Assembly: GCF_029167625.1 (NCBI RefSeq)
Contig: NZ_CP119145.1
Coordinates: 3,596,001 to 3,660,000 of the forward strand
Reading direction: 5' to 3'
Length of the DNA: 64,000 nt
Origin: Streptomyces sp. AM 4-1-1
GTDB lineage: Bacteria > Actinomycetota > Actinomycetes > Streptomycetales > Streptomycetaceae
The notes below the pieces were generated by a model. It was not told the origin of the DNA. It made no database searches and saw only the letters and a program-made list of their open reading frames with translations. Below, piece after piece: positions 51,058 to 60,559 of this stretch. The position numbers were made by a program, and so were the translations under genes. The stretch's first letter is position 1; every line of letters starts with the position of its first letter.

Positions 51058-51549
51058 TCAGTGCTCGCGTTCCTTGTCCGCGAGGACGATCACGCACACC
51101 GCGACGGCCACCAGCAGGGCCGTGTCCGCGTCGTCGCGCACGATGTCGATGCCGTACGTGTCGCGGATGGTGAGCCACCGACGGGAGATCTGGGCGAGGA
51201 GTTCGCCGTCGTGGTCGACGGCGAACTCACGGTCCAGGATCTTGCCGCTGACGTCCAGCTCGGTGCCCTCGGCCAGCGTCACCCGGTAGTGGTTGCGCAG
51301 CAGCGACAGACGTTTGCGCTTGACCTTGGCCAGCTCCTGGCCACCGCGTTCGATGAGCATCGTGTCGCGCAGACTGATCAGCTTCTGCCGGATCTCGACC
51401 AGTACCCGCCCGTCGGTGTCCTTCAGCTCGAAGGTGTCGCGCAGCCGCATCGCCTTGCCGTCGACGAGGAAGACCTTGCGCCCGTCGGCGTCCTCGATCC
51501 AGTAGTCGTCGCCCACGCCGAACAGCCGCTCACGTACGAGAAGTCTCAT
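51058..51549 (-). CDS. LURP-one-related (scramblase-like fold) protein
   Basis: 163 residues from ATG 51549. A 12-stranded Tubby/LURP-one barrel is indicated by repeated LLVRERLFGVGDDYWIED, KVFLVDGKAMRLRDTFEL and GREFAV-like DREFAVDHDGELLAQISRRW. The last helix TALLVAVAVCVIVLADKE is hydrophobic and normally packs inside the barrel. The function in bacteria is unknown. GTG at 51558 is the alternative start. Confidence 0.87.
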   Translation of the reverse strand: MRLLVRERLFGVGDDYWIEDADGRKVFLVDGKAMRLRDTFELKDTDGRVLVEIRQKLISLRDTMLIERGGQELAKVKRKRLSLLRNHYRVTLAEGTELDVSGKILDREFAVDHDGELLAQISRRWLTIRDTYGIDIVRDDADTALLVAVAVCVIVLADKEREH

Positions 51550-51614
51550 GCTGTTCACATTCCCTCACGGGGCCGGAGGAATGTGCGCGGCCCGCGGTGA
51601 TGTTGACTGTCGGT

Positions 51615-53420
51615 ATGGCAACACGTGCGCGCGTCAGGGCCCCCGAGCTGATCGGCGAGGGTGGCTGGCTGAACACAGGTGGCAAGCGGTACACCCTCGC
51701 CGAGCTGCGAGGACGCATCGTGATCCTGGATTTCTGGACCTTCTGCTGTGTGAACTGTCTGCACGTCCTGGACGAGCTGCGCGAGCTGGAGGAGAAGCAC
51801 CGCGACACCGTGGTGATCATCGGGGTGCACTCGCCGAAGTTCGTCCACGAGGCCGAGCACCAGGCCGTCGTGGACGCCGTCGAGCGGTACGAGGTGCATC
51901 ACCCGGTCCTCGACGATCCCGAGCTGGCCACCTGGAAGCAGTACGCCGTACGGGCATGGCCGACGCTCGTCGTCATCGACCCGGAGGGCTACGTCGTCGC
52001 CCAGCACGCCGGTGAGGGGCATGCCCACGCCATCGAGAAGCTGGTGGAGGAGCTGGAGGCCGAGCACGGGGCGCGGGGCACCCTGCGGCGCGGTGACGGG
52101 CCGTACGTCGCGCCCGAGCCGGTCGCCACGCATCTGCGGTTCCCAGGGAAGGCGCTGGCCCTGCCGGACGGCGGTTTCCTGGTCTCCGACACCACCCGGC
52201 ACCGGCTGGTCGAGCTGGACGCGGACGGCGAGAGCGTCCGCAGGGTCTTCGGCGGTGGCGGGCGCGGTCTCACCGACGGAGGGCCGGAGGAGGTCCGGTT
52301 CAGCGAGCCGCAGGGGCTGGCCGTGCTGCCGGACGGGCGGATCGCCGTCGCCGACACCGTCAACCACGCGCTGCGCGCGCTCGACCCGGCGACGGGCGTG
52401 ACGACGACCCTGGCCGGCACCGGGCGCCAGTGGTGGCAGGGGTCACCGACCGCCGGTCCGGCGCGCGAGGTGGAGCTGTCGTCGCCGTGGGACGTGGCGT
52501 GGTTCGCGGACCGGCTGTGGATCGCGATGGCGGGCGTGCACCAGCTGTGGACGTACGATCCCGCGACCGGGACGGTCACGGCCGCCGCGGGCACCACGAA
52601 CGAGGGGCTGGTCGACGGACCGGCCGCCGAGGCGTGGTTCGCGCAGCCGTCCGGGCTCGCCGCGACCGAGGACCGGCTGTGGGTCGCGGACTCGGAGACG
52701 TCGGCGCTGCGGTACGTGGACCGTGAGGGCGTCGTCCGCACGGCGGTGGGGACCGGACTCTTCGACTTCGGGCACCGCGACGGGGCCGCCGGTCAGGCGC
52801 TGTTCCAGCATCCGCTGGGGGTGACCGCGCTGCCGGACGGGTCGGTCGCCGTGTCGGACACGTACAACCACGCGCTGCGGCGGTACGACCCGGCGAGCGG
52901 TGAGGTGACCACGCTCGCCACCGAGCTGCGGGAGCCGAGCGACGCGGTGCTGGTCGACGGCGACCTCGTCGTCGTGGAGTCGGCCGGGCACCGGCTGACC
53001 CGGCTGCGGCTGCCGGAGGAGGCGGTACGGGTCGAGGACCGCGCCCACCGCACCCGGCGCGCGGCCACCGAGATCGCCCCGGGGACGCTCAGGCTCGATG
53101 TGGTCTTCCAGGCGCCCGCGGGACAGAAGCTGGACACCCGTTACGGTCCCTCGACCAGGTTGCTGGTCTCCGCGACCCCGCCCGAGCTGCTGGCCGAGGG
53201 CGCGGGTCCGGGCACCGATCTGGGCCGGGACCTGGTCCTGGCGGACGGTGTCACCGAGGGAGTGCTGCATGTGTCGGCCATGGCGGCGTCCTGCGACGAC
53301 GACCCGGCCAACGAGTACCCCGCCTGCCACGTCCACCAGCAGGACTGGGGGGTCCCCGTCCGCGTCGGCCCTCAGGGCACGGCCCGGCTGCCGCTGGTGC
53401 TCGCGGGGATGGACGGCTGA
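51615..53420 (+). CDS. thioredoxin-like / NHL-repeat protein (NHLRC2-like)
   Basis: 601 residues. The N-terminal thioredoxin-like domain (about 10-150) has WTFCCVNCLHVL with the CxxC Cys45-Cys48. A six-bladed NHL beta-propeller follows (repeats such as LALPDGGFLVSDTTRHRLVELD and LAVLPDGRIAVADTVNHALRALD). A C-terminal beta domain (about 490-600) ends the protein. The layout equals animal NHLRC2. No signal peptide is visible, so it is probably cytoplasmic. GACTGT shortly before the ATG suggests a leaderless mRNA. Confidence 0.88.
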   Translation: MATRARVRAPELIGEGGWLNTGGKRYTLAELRGRIVILDFWTFCCVNCLHVLDELRELEEKHRDTVVIIGVHSPKFVHEAEHQAVVDAVERYEVHHPVLDDPELATWKQYAVRAWPTLVVIDPEGYVVAQHAGEGHAHAIEKLVEELEAEHGARGTLRRGDGPYVAPEPVATHLRFPGKALALPDGGFLVSDTTRHRLVELDADGESVRRVFGGGGRGLTDGGPEEVRFSEPQGLAVLPDGRIAVADTVNHALRALDPATGVTTTLAGTGRQWWQGSPTAGPAREVELSSPWDVAWFADRLWIAMAGVHQLWTYDPATGTVTAAAGTTNEGLVDGPAAEAWFAQPSGLAATEDRLWVADSETSALRYVDREGVVRTAVGTGLFDFGHRDGAAGQALFQHPLGVTALPDGSVAVSDTYNHALRRYDPASGEVTTLATELREPSDAVLVDGDLVVVESAGHRLTRLRLPEEAVRVEDRAHRTRRAATEIAPGTLRLDVVFQAPAGQKLDTRYGPSTRLLVSATPPELLAEGAGPGTDLGRDLVLADGVTEGVLHVSAMAASCDDDPANEYPACHVHQQDWGVPVRVGPQGTARLPLVLAGMDG

Positions 53421-53454
53421 CGGGCCGTCGGGGGCACGCTCACAGCGGGCGTGT

Positions 53455-53688
53455 TCACAGGTAGCGGCGCTCGTCGTCCGGGAAGGCACGGTCGTCCACG
53501 ACGGTGGTGGGCGGTACGACCATGCGCCGGCGGCGGGCGATGCTGCGGTAGACCACGACGCCGATGATCCCCACGATCATCATGATCCAGCCGACCAGAT
53601 CGACATTGACGGTGTCCATCTCCCAGTCGGTGGCGAAGGCGAGTACCGCCCCTGCCCCGATGAGGATGATGCATCCTCCGAGTCCCAT
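53455..53688 (-). CDS. DUF6458-like small membrane protein
   Basis: 77 residues. Two membrane helices (about 4-21 and 30-48: MGLGGCIILIGAGAVLAFA, LVGWIMMIVGIIGVVVYR) are followed by a basic RRRR patch and a cytoplasmic tail ending DDERRYL. GAGGAGG lies 9 bases before the ATG. The function is unknown. Confidence 0.8.
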   Translation of the reverse strand: MGLGGCIILIGAGAVLAFATDWEMDTVNVDLVGWIMMIVGIIGVVVYRSIARRRRMVVPPTTVVDDRAFPDDERRYL

Positions 53689-53882
53689 CAGTTCCGCCTC
53701 CTCGACGGCCCGGAGAGTCCGGGCCGGTTGTAGGCAGCGGGTACCCGGCCCGTACCCGACCATGCGTGAGGTGGCGGACAGGAGCCCTTGGGCGAGGGGG
53801 AGTTAGGGCTTTTCGTTCGGGTTCGGCCGGTTCGGACCGGAGGGCGCGCCCCGGTCCGGACCGGTCGGATCGCCCGGTCGGG

Positions 53883-55181
53883 TCAGCCCGCCAGGAACGC
53901 CGAGAGCGCGTTCGCCAGGAGGTACGGGTCGTCGGCCCCGCACAGCTCACGGGCGCTGTGCATCGACAGGATCGCCACGCCGACGTCGACGGTCCGGATG
54001 CCGTGCCGGGCGGCGGTGATCGGGCCGATCGTCGTGCCGCACGCCACCGAGTTGTTGGAGACGAACGTCTGCCACGGCACGTCCGCCTTCTCGCAGGCCG
54101 CCGCGAACAGGGACCGGCCGCTGCCGTCGGTGGCGTACCGCATGTTGACGTTGACCTTGAGGATCGGTCCGCCGTTGGCGACCGGGTGGTGCGTCGGGTC
54201 GTGCCGCTCGCCGTAGTTGGGGTGGACGGCGTGACCGGTGTCGGAGGAGAGGCAGACGGTCCCGGCGAAGGCCCTCGCCCGGTCCTCGTACGCGCCGCCG
54301 CGTGCGAACACCGAGCGCTCCAGCACCGTGCCGAGCAGCGGTCCGTCGGCGCCGGTGTCGGACTGCGAGCCGTTCTCCTCGTGGTCGAACGCGGCGAGCA
54401 CCGGGATGTACGGCAGCTCGGCGTCCGGGAGCGCCGACACGGCGGCGAGCGCGGCCGTCGCCGCGTGCACGGACAGCAGGTTGTCCATCCGGGGCCCGGC
54501 CAGCAGCTCGCGGTCACGGCCCAGGTAGGACGGCGGTTCCACGGGGTGCGGCATCAGGTCCCAGCCGGTCACGTCCTCGGCGTCGACGCCCGCCTCGTCG
54601 GCGACGAACCGGATGAGGTCGCCCTCCTCGACCCGGCCGAGGCCCCAGATCGGCTGCATGTGCTTCTGCCGGTCGAGCTTGAGGCCCTCGGTGTTCGCCG
54701 AGCGGTCGAGGTGCACGGCGAGCTGCGGTACGCGCAGCAGCGGGCGGTCGATGTCGACGAGCCGGTGGGTGCCGTCCCGCAGTGAGATCCGGCCGGCCAG
54801 CCCGAGGTCGCGGTCGAGCCAGGTGTTGAGGAGCGTGCCGCCGTAGATCTCGACGGCGACCTGCCGCCAGCCGTACGAACCGGTGTCGGGGCGCGGCTTC
54901 ACCCGCAGGTTGGGCGAGTCGGTGTGCGCGCCGACGATCCGGAACGGGGTGTGCGCCTCGGCGCCCTCCGGGACGTACCAGGCGACGATCGCACCGCCGC
55001 GCAGCACGTACTTCCCCCCGCTGGTGGCGTCCCAGGCCGCGGTCTCGTCGACCTGCCGGAAACCGGCCTTCTCCAGCCGCCCGGCGGCCTCCGCCACGGC
55101 GTGGTACGGGGACGGGCCGGCCATGAGGAAGGCCATCAGGTCGTCGGTGTGGGCGCGGTCGAAGCGGGGGGAAGAACTCAT
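53883..55181 (-). CDS. apeB: M18 family aminopeptidase
   Basis: 432 residues. Zinc-ligand blocks are RIVGAHTDSPNLRVKP, FDHEENGS and LSSDTGHAVHPNY, with the last ligand His in SMHSARELCG. It removes N-terminal acidic or neutral residues from peptides as a large homo-oligomer. The start at 55181 (MSSSPRFDRAH) fits the family; TACAGT 7 bases upstream on the minus strand suggests a leaderless mRNA. Confidence 0.92.
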   Translation of the reverse strand: MSSSPRFDRAHTDDLMAFLMAGPSPYHAVAEAAGRLEKAGFRQVDETAAWDATSGGKYVLRGGAIVAWYVPEGAEAHTPFRIVGAHTDSPNLRVKPRPDTGSYGWRQVAVEIYGGTLLNTWLDRDLGLAGRISLRDGTHRLVDIDRPLLRVPQLAVHLDRSANTEGLKLDRQKHMQPIWGLGRVEEGDLIRFVADEAGVDAEDVTGWDLMPHPVEPPSYLGRDRELLAGPRMDNLLSVHAATAALAAVSALPDAELPYIPVLAAFDHEENGSQSDTGADGPLLGTVLERSVFARGGAYEDRARAFAGTVCLSSDTGHAVHPNYGERHDPTHHPVANGGPILKVNVNMRYATDGSGRSLFAAACEKADVPWQTFVSNNSVACGTTIGPITAARHGIRTVDVGVAILSMHSARELCGADDPYLLANALSAFLAG

Positions 55182-55395
55182 GTTCCTCACTGTAACGACG
55201 ATTGGTCGGGACGAATCGGGCACGTCGCCCGACGCCTCCTGACCGGCGGGAACGGGCCGGAAGCCGGTCGGTGCCGGGCGGGAACGACGGCGCCGCCGCC
55301 CGGGGAACCGGGCAGCGGCACCGCCGCGGCCCGGTGGGTACGGGCCGCGGCGGGTGGTGGGGACGGGAGTGCGGGGACGGGGGCGCGGGGGACGC

Positions 55396-57222
55396 CTAGA
55401 ACGCGGCCTCGTCCAGCTCCATCAGGGAGTTGTCGACGGATTCGGCGATGGCGCGCTCGGTCGAGACGCCGGGCAGGATGTTCTCGGCGAAGAACCTCGC
55501 GGCTGCGATCTTGCCCTGGTAGAACGCGACGTCCTTCGCGGCGGCGTTCGGCAGCTTCTCGGCGGCCACGGCCGCGCCCTTCAGCAGCAGGTAGCCGACG
55601 ACGACATCGCCGGAGGCGAGCAGCAGGCGGGTGGTGTTGAGGCCGACCTTGTAGACGTTCTTGACGTCCTCGCCGGTCGCGGTGAGGTCGGTGATCATCG
55701 TGCCGACGATCGCCTCCAGGTCCGTCGCGGCCTTGGCGAGCCGGTCGAGAGCGCCGTTCAGCCCCTCGATGCCCTGCGCCGAGGCGAGGAACTTCTTGAT
55801 CTCCTCGGACAGCGTGTTCAGCGAGGCGCCCTGGTCGCGGACGATCTTCCGGAAGAAGAAGTCCTGGCCCTGGATCGCGGTGGTGCCCTCGTACAGGGTG
55901 TCGATCTTGGCGTCGCGGATGTACTGCTCGATCGGGTACTCCTGGAGGTATCCGGAGCCGCCGAGGGTCTGGAGGGACTGGGCCAGCTGCTCGTACGACT
56001 TCTCGGAGCCGTAGCCCTTCACGATGGGCAGCAGCAGGTCGTTGAGGCCGTGCAGCGCCTTGGCGTCCTCGCCCGCGGTCTCCTTCTCCTGGATGGCGTC
56101 CTGCACGGAGGCGGTGTACAGGACGAGGGAGCGCATGCCCTCCGCGTACGCCTTCTGCGTCATGAGCGAGCGGCGGACGTCGGGGTGGTGCGTGATGGTG
56201 ACCTTGGGGGCGGTCTTGTCCGTGAAGTTCGCCAGGTCGGGGCCCTGGACGCGCTCCTTGGCGTACTCCAGCGCGTTGAGGTAGCCCGTCGACAGGGCGG
56301 CGATGGCCTTCGTGCCGACCATCATCCGGGCGAACTCGATGATGCGGAACATCTGGCGGATGCCGTCGTGCTTGTCGCCGATCAGCCAGCCCTTGGCGGG
56401 GTGCCGGTCGCCGAAGGTCATCTCGCACGTGTTGGACGCCTTGAGGCCCATCTTGTGCTCGACGTTCGTGGCGTACACGCCGTTGCGCTCGCCCAGCTCG
56501 CCGGTGGTCCAGTCGAAGTCGAACTTCGGGACCATGAAGAGCGAGAGGCCCTTGGTGCCGGGTCCCGCGCCCTCGGGGCGGGCCAGCACGTAGTGGATGA
56601 TGTTCTCGGACATGTCGTGCTCGCCCGAGGTGATGAAGCGCTTGACGCCCTCGATGTGCCAGGAGCCGTCCTCCTGCCGCACGGCCTTCGTCCGGCCGGC
56701 GCCGACGTCCGAGCCGGCGTCCGGCTCGGTCAGGACCATCGTCGAGCCCCACTGCTTCTCGACGGCGATCTCCGCGATCTTCTTCTGCGCGTCGGTGCCC
56801 TCGTCGAAGAGGATGCCGGCGAACGGCGGGCCGGAGGAGTACATCCAGATCGCCGGGTTCGAGCCGAGCAGCAGCTCCGCGTAGCCCCAGATCAGGGAGC
56901 GCGGCGAGGTGGTGCCGCCGATCTCCTCGGGCAGGCCCAGGCGCCAGTACTCGGAGTCCATGAACGCCTGGTACGACTTCTTGAAGCTGTCGGGGACCGG
57001 TGCGGTGTTGGTCTCCGGGTCGAAGACCGGCGGGTTGCGGTCGGCGTCGGCGTACGACTCGGCGAGTTCGTTCTCCGCGAGGCGGGCGACCTCGTCGAGG
57101 ATGCTCCTGGCCGTGTCGACGTCCATCTCCGCGAAGGGTCCGGTGCCGTACAGCTTGTCGCGTCCGAGGACCTCGAAGAGGTTGAACTCGATGTCGCGGA
57201 GATTCGACTTGTAGTGCCCCAT
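55396..57222 (-). CDS. acyl-CoA dehydrogenase (FadE5-like)
   Basis: 608 residues, larger than classical forms because of N- and C-terminal extensions. Blocks are [22 protein letters not shown] (FAD/substrate), [24 protein letters not shown], and the C-terminal [19 protein letters not shown] and [20 protein letters not shown] with the catalytic Glu region. It starts beta-oxidation of fatty acyl-CoAs. An operator-like sequence lies about 190 bases upstream. Confidence 0.93.
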   Translation of the reverse strand: MGHYKSNLRDIEFNLFEVLGRDKLYGTGPFAEMDVDTARSILDEVARLAENELAESYADADRNPPVFDPETNTAPVPDSFKKSYQAFMDSEYWRLGLPEEIGGTTSPRSLIWGYAELLLGSNPAIWMYSSGPPFAGILFDEGTDAQKKIAEIAVEKQWGSTMVLTEPDAGSDVGAGRTKAVRQEDGSWHIEGVKRFITSGEHDMSENIIHYVLARPEGAGPGTKGLSLFMVPKFDFDWTTGELGERNGVYATNVEHKMGLKASNTCEMTFGDRHPAKGWLIGDKHDGIRQMFRIIEFARMMVGTKAIAALSTGYLNALEYAKERVQGPDLANFTDKTAPKVTITHHPDVRRSLMTQKAYAEGMRSLVLYTASVQDAIQEKETAGEDAKALHGLNDLLLPIVKGYGSEKSYEQLAQSLQTLGGSGYLQEYPIEQYIRDAKIDTLYEGTTAIQGQDFFFRKIVRDQGASLNTLSEEIKKFLASAQGIEGLNGALDRLAKAATDLEAIVGTMITDLTATGEDVKNVYKVGLNTTRLLLASGDVVVGYLLLKGAAVAAEKLPNAAAKDVAFYQGKIAAARFFAENILPGVSTERAIAESVDNSLMELDEAAF

Positions 57223-57401
57223 GGCGAAAGGCTCCGTAATCCGTAGCTAGCAGTGGCGCGCGGCGCCCGGTGGAGAGGATCGGACGGTGTACCGGCGGAT
57301 CGATCCGGACGATCCGGAACGCTGGACGATCTGCGACGGCTGACGGGTCCGGAACAGTCGGCGGTCCGCTCCGGAAGTATCAGCAGACGTCTACGATGAT
57401 G

Positions 57402-57415
57402 CTACCCGTCAGTAA
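57402..57415. promoter_or_regulatory. possible TetR-type operator upstream of the acyl-CoA dehydrogenase
   Basis: CTACCCGTCAGTAA, read on the other strand TTACTGACGGGTAG, resembles TetR-family sites that control fatty acid genes in actinobacteria. It lies in the gap between the divergent acyl-CoA dehydrogenase and SseB-like genes. Confidence 0.4.
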
Positions 57416-57424
57416 TAAGACGCA

Positions 57425-57438
57425 ACCCCTCAAGGGGT
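57425..57438. promoter_or_regulatory. inverted repeat upstream of the SseB-like gene
   Basis: ACCCCTCAAGGGGT is a perfect 6-bp inverted repeat with a 2-base centre, about 14 bases before the likely -10 (TACTCT, 57452-57457). Confidence 0.4.
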
Positions 57439-57464
57439 GGATGTGTCCGATTACTCTTTGGCGC

Positions 57465-57905
57465 ATGTACGGCTACGACCAGAACCCGGGTGCACAGCAG
57501 CAGATGGGTGGCGGCTACGGCGAGCAGCCGCTGTATCCCGAGCCCTCGCCGCCCTCCCTGGCCGATGCGGTACGGGCCTTCACGACGGGCTCGTTGTCCG
57601 CCGAGGACTTTCAGCAGATCTTCGCGACGTCGAAGGTCTACTGTCCGCGCGGTGACAACCCCGGATTTCTCGCGCTGCACAACACCCAGCAGCCGGTGAT
57701 CCCGATGTTCACCACGCTCAAGGAGCTGCGGAGGTACGCGGGCAAGGAGTCCAAGTACTTCGTCATCACGGGCGCCGAGGTGATCGACCTGCTGCCGACG
57801 GGCTACGGCTTCGTCCTGGACATGGAGGGCGACCACCGGATGGTGTTCGACGCCAAGGCGGTGGAGCAGATGGTCGACTACGCGATGCGTCGTATGTACG
57901 GCTGA
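57465..57905 (+). CDS. SseB-family protein
   Basis: 146 residues. A Gly/Gln/Pro-rich tail (about 1-30) is followed by the SseB fold (ADAVRAFTTGSLSAEDFQQIF, NTQQPVIPMFTTLKELRRYAGKE, TGYGFVLDMEGDHRMVFDAKAV). The role is unclear; SseB was named from enhanced serine sensitivity in E. coli. No ribosome site; TACTCT 7 bases before the ATG suggests a leaderless mRNA. Confidence 0.85.
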   Translation: MYGYDQNPGAQQQMGGGYGEQPLYPEPSPPSLADAVRAFTTGSLSAEDFQQIFATSKVYCPRGDNPGFLALHNTQQPVIPMFTTLKELRRYAGKESKYFVITGAEVIDLLPTGYGFVLDMEGDHRMVFDAKAVEQMVDYAMRRMYG

Positions 57906-58043
57906 CATCGCGTGTACGGCTGACATCGCGGCGCGGGACGCGCGTTTCGCGGATGGGGCAGGGGTCCGTGCCGGTGGTGGCGCGGGCCCCTTCGCTGTCC
58001 GCCGGGAGTTCCGGGGAAGCGTCCCGGGTGTTCGGAGGCGTTC

Positions 58044-58100
58044 GGGGTCACTCCGGGTGCATCCGGGGCATTCGGGGGTCACTCCGGGTGCATCCGGGGC
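58044..58100. repeat. 31-bp direct repeat (two copies)
   Basis: GGGGTCACTCCGGGTGCATC and the next 6 bases recur exactly at 58044-58069 and 58075-58100. They lie in the gap between the SseB-like and pirin genes. Confidence 0.85.
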
Positions 58101-58150
58101 GGCTCCGGCGCGGACCGGGGAATGGAGTGGTCGTTGCGGAATGTTCATCG

Positions 58151-58165
58151 TTCAACTAAGTTGAA
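58151..58165. promoter_or_regulatory. 15-bp palindromic operator upstream of the pirin gene
   Basis: TTCAACTAAGTTGAA is a perfect inverted repeat with a 3-base centre, 25 bases before the pirin ATG, so it would overlap the promoter or leader. MarR/OhrR-type regulators bind such AT-rich dyads. No regulator gene is adjacent. Confidence 0.6.
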
Positions 58166-58190
58166 GGCTGAACTACCGGAGGTGGCTCCC

Positions 58191-59147
58191 ATGCCCGCAG
58201 TGACCGTCGACAACCCGCTGACCCTGCCCAGGGTCGCCGCACCCGACGACGCCACGGCCCGTCCCGTGCTGGCCGTCACCACCGCGCCGAGCGGGTTCGA
58301 GGGTGAGGGGTTCCCGGTGCGCCGCGCGTTCGCGGGCATCGACTACAAGCACCTCGACCCGTTCATCATGATGGACCAGATGGGTGAGGTGGACTATGCG
58401 GCGGGTGAGCCGAAGGGAACGCCCTGGCACCCGCACCGGGGCTTCGAGACGGTCACGTACCTCATCGACGGCACGTTCATCCACCAGGACAGCAACGGTG
58501 GCGGCGGCACCATCCGGAACGGCGATACGCAGTGGATGACGGCCGGAGCCGGTCTGCTCCACATAGAGGCCCCGCCGGAGTCGCTGGTCATGTCCGGCGG
58601 CCTCTTCCACGGCCTCCAGCTCTGGGTGAACCTCCCCAAGGCCGACAAGATGATGGCCCCCCGCTACCAGGACATCCGCGGCGGCCAGGTGCAGCTGCTG
58701 ACCTCGAAGGACGGCGGCGCGCTGCTCCGGGTCATCGCCGGTGAGCTGGGCGGTCACGAGGGCCCCGGCATCACGCACACCCCGATCACGATGATCCACG
58801 CCACGGTCCGGCCGGGCGCCGAGGTGACCCTGCCGTGGCGCGAGGACTTCAACGGACTGGCGTACGTCCTGGCCGGGCGCGGCTCGGCCGGTACGGAGCG
58901 CCGCCCGGTGCACCTGGGACAGACGGCGGTGTTCGGCGCCGGTTCCTCGCTGACCGTCCGCGCGGACGAGCGACAGGACGGCAACACACCGGATCTGGAG
59001 GTCGTGCTGCTCGGCGGGCGCCCGATCCGGGAGCCGATGGCGCACTACGGGCCGTTCGTGATGAACAGCCAGGCCGAGCTGCGGCAGGCGTTCGACGACT
59101 TCCAGGCCGGCCGCCTCGGCACGATCCCGGTGGTCCACGGGATGTGA
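58191..59147 (+). CDS. pirin family protein
   Basis: 318 residues, bicupin. The metal site is in GTPWHPHRGFETVTYLIDGTFIHQDS (His pair, His, and the Glu in LHIEAPPE). The C-terminal cupin has PGAEVTLPWREDFNGLAYVLAGRG. Bacterial pirins show quercetinase-like or redox-sensing activity. GGAGG lies 9 bases before the ATG. Confidence 0.92.
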   Translation: MPAVTVDNPLTLPRVAAPDDATARPVLAVTTAPSGFEGEGFPVRRAFAGIDYKHLDPFIMMDQMGEVDYAAGEPKGTPWHPHRGFETVTYLIDGTFIHQDSNGGGGTIRNGDTQWMTAGAGLLHIEAPPESLVMSGGLFHGLQLWVNLPKADKMMAPRYQDIRGGQVQLLTSKDGGALLRVIAGELGGHEGPGITHTPITMIHATVRPGAEVTLPWREDFNGLAYVLAGRGSAGTERRPVHLGQTAVFGAGSSLTVRADERQDGNTPDLEVVLLGGRPIREPMAHYGPFVMNSQAELRQAFDDFQAGRLGTIPVVHGM

Positions 59148-59164
59148 CGGGGGTGCGGGTGACG

Positions 59165-59400
59165 GGCTGTCATCCGCCTTGGGCCAGGAGCCGCCTGTGC
59201 CGGGTGAGGAGCCGCCCGTGCTGGGCGGGGGTCCGCCGTCCGTGCTGGGCGAGGAGTCGTCATCCGTCCTGGGTGAGGGGTCGTCACCCATCTTCGGCGA
59301 GGGCCCGTCGCCCGTCCTGGGTGGGGAGCCACCCGTGCTGGGCGGGGGCCCGCCGTCCGTGCTGGGTGACGGGCCCTCACCCGTACGCCCTCGAACGCGG
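59165..59400. repeat. degenerate repeats of a GTGCTGGGCGGGG-type unit
   Basis: About eight units of 24-30 bases, each with GT(G/C)CTGGG(C/T)G(A/G)GG, run from the pirin stop almost to the AI-2E gene. One frame reads as PPVLGG / PSVLGE repeats but has no ribosome site or recognised family, so it is listed as repeat. Confidence 0.7.
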
Positions 59401-59434
59401 GACAGCCCGGCGTGGCCGTGATCGGGTGGGAAGG

Positions 59435-60559
59435 GTGCACACCCAGAAGCCCCTCCTGCCCGAAGGCGCGCGTCGAACGGCGGCCTGGTGCGGCGTCCTG
59501 CTTCTCGTCGCGGGTGTCGGCGCGGTCGCCATCTGGCTGTGCGTCGTCCTCAAGACGGCCGTCACACCCGTCCTGCTCGCCCTGCTGGGCACGGGTCTGC
59601 TCGGGCCCGTGCACCACTGGCTCACCGCGCGCGGGATCAACCGTTCGCTGGCGGCGGGCCTCACCTGCGCCGCGCTCGTCGCGGTGGTCGGCGGCGTCGG
59701 CTACATCGTCGCCGAAGCCCTCATCGACAGCGGCGGACAGATCGTCGCCGCGCTGAAGCAGGGCGCTCAGTGGGTCATCGACCGCTTCGACATCGACAAC
59801 GGCACGAGCGTCGACGACCTCGCCGACAACGCCAAGCACTACCTCGGCAAGTTCGGCGCGAGCGCCGCCGGCGGGCTGCTCACCGGCATCAGCGTGGCCG
59901 GGACCTTCGTCGCGACCGGCGTGCTCGCCCTGTTGCTGACCTTCTTCTTCCTGCGGGACTCCGACCGGGCCGCGCGGCTGGCCCACGCCGTCGCGCCGCG
60001 CGGCACCGGGGACCTGGTCGAGGCGATGGGGCGCAGGGCCTTCGTGGCCGTCCAGGGCTTCATGCGCGGCACGACCCTGATCGCGCTGATCGACGCGGTC
60101 TGCATCACGGCGGGTCTGCTGATCCTGCGGGTGCCGGGCGCGGTGGGACTGGGGGCACTGGTCTTCGTCGGCGCCTACATCCCGTATCTCGGCGCCTTCG
60201 TCTCCGGCACGGTCGCCGTGCTGGTCGCGCTCGCCGACCGTGGCTTCGTGATCGCGCTCTGGGCGCTGGGGGTGGTGCTCGCCGTACAGGTGCTGGAGGG
60301 ACACATCCTGCAACCGGTGATCCAGAGCCGTACGGTCCAGATGCACCCCGCCACGATCATGGTCGCGCTGACGGCGGGGGCGGGTGTGGCGGGACTGCTG
60401 GGAATGCTGCTCGCGGTCCCGGCGTGCGCGGCGGCGTTCGGGATCATCGGTGTGCTGCGGAACGGGGAAGGGCGCGTGCCTCAGTCCGCCGGGCCGGGGG
60501 ACGGTGGCCCCGGGGACGGGGACGGGGACTCGGGCGCCGGGGACTCCGTGGGTTCCTGA
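59435..60559 (+). CDS. AI-2E family transporter (PF01594-type permease)
   Basis: 374 residues with about 8 membrane helices (first WCGVLLLVAGVGAVAIWLCVV), ending with the family block YIPYLGAFVSGTVAVLVAL and LEGHILQPVIQSRTVQMHP. The C-terminal tail is Gly/Asp-rich. Members export small molecules or act as Na+/H+ antiporters; the substrate is unknown. GTG at 59435 was chosen (GGTGGG upstream); GTG 59426 is possible. The 3' end overlaps the convergent phosphatase gene by 79 bases. Confidence 0.87.
   Translation: MHTQKPLLPEGARRTAAWCGVLLLVAGVGAVAIWLCVVLKTAVTPVLLALLGTGLLGPVHHWLTARGINRSLAAGLTCAALVAVVGGVGYIVAEALIDSGGQIVAALKQGAQWVIDRFDIDNGTSVDDLADNAKHYLGKFGASAAGGLLTGISVAGTFVATGVLALLLTFFFLRDSDRAARLAHAVAPRGTGDLVEAMGRRAFVAVQGFMRGTTLIALIDAVCITAGLLILRVPGAVGLGALVFVGAYIPYLGAFVSGTVAVLVALADRGFVIALWALGVVLAVQVLEGHILQPVIQSRTVQMHPATIMVALTAGAGVAGLLGMLLAVPACAAAFGIIGVLRNGEGRVPQSAGPGDGGPGDGDGDSGAGDSVGS

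Noticed and set aside
59179..59421. Protein with PPVLGG/PSVLGE repeats
   Set aside because: TTG start only, no ribosome site, and the reading follows from the DNA repeats; kept as a repeat feature.
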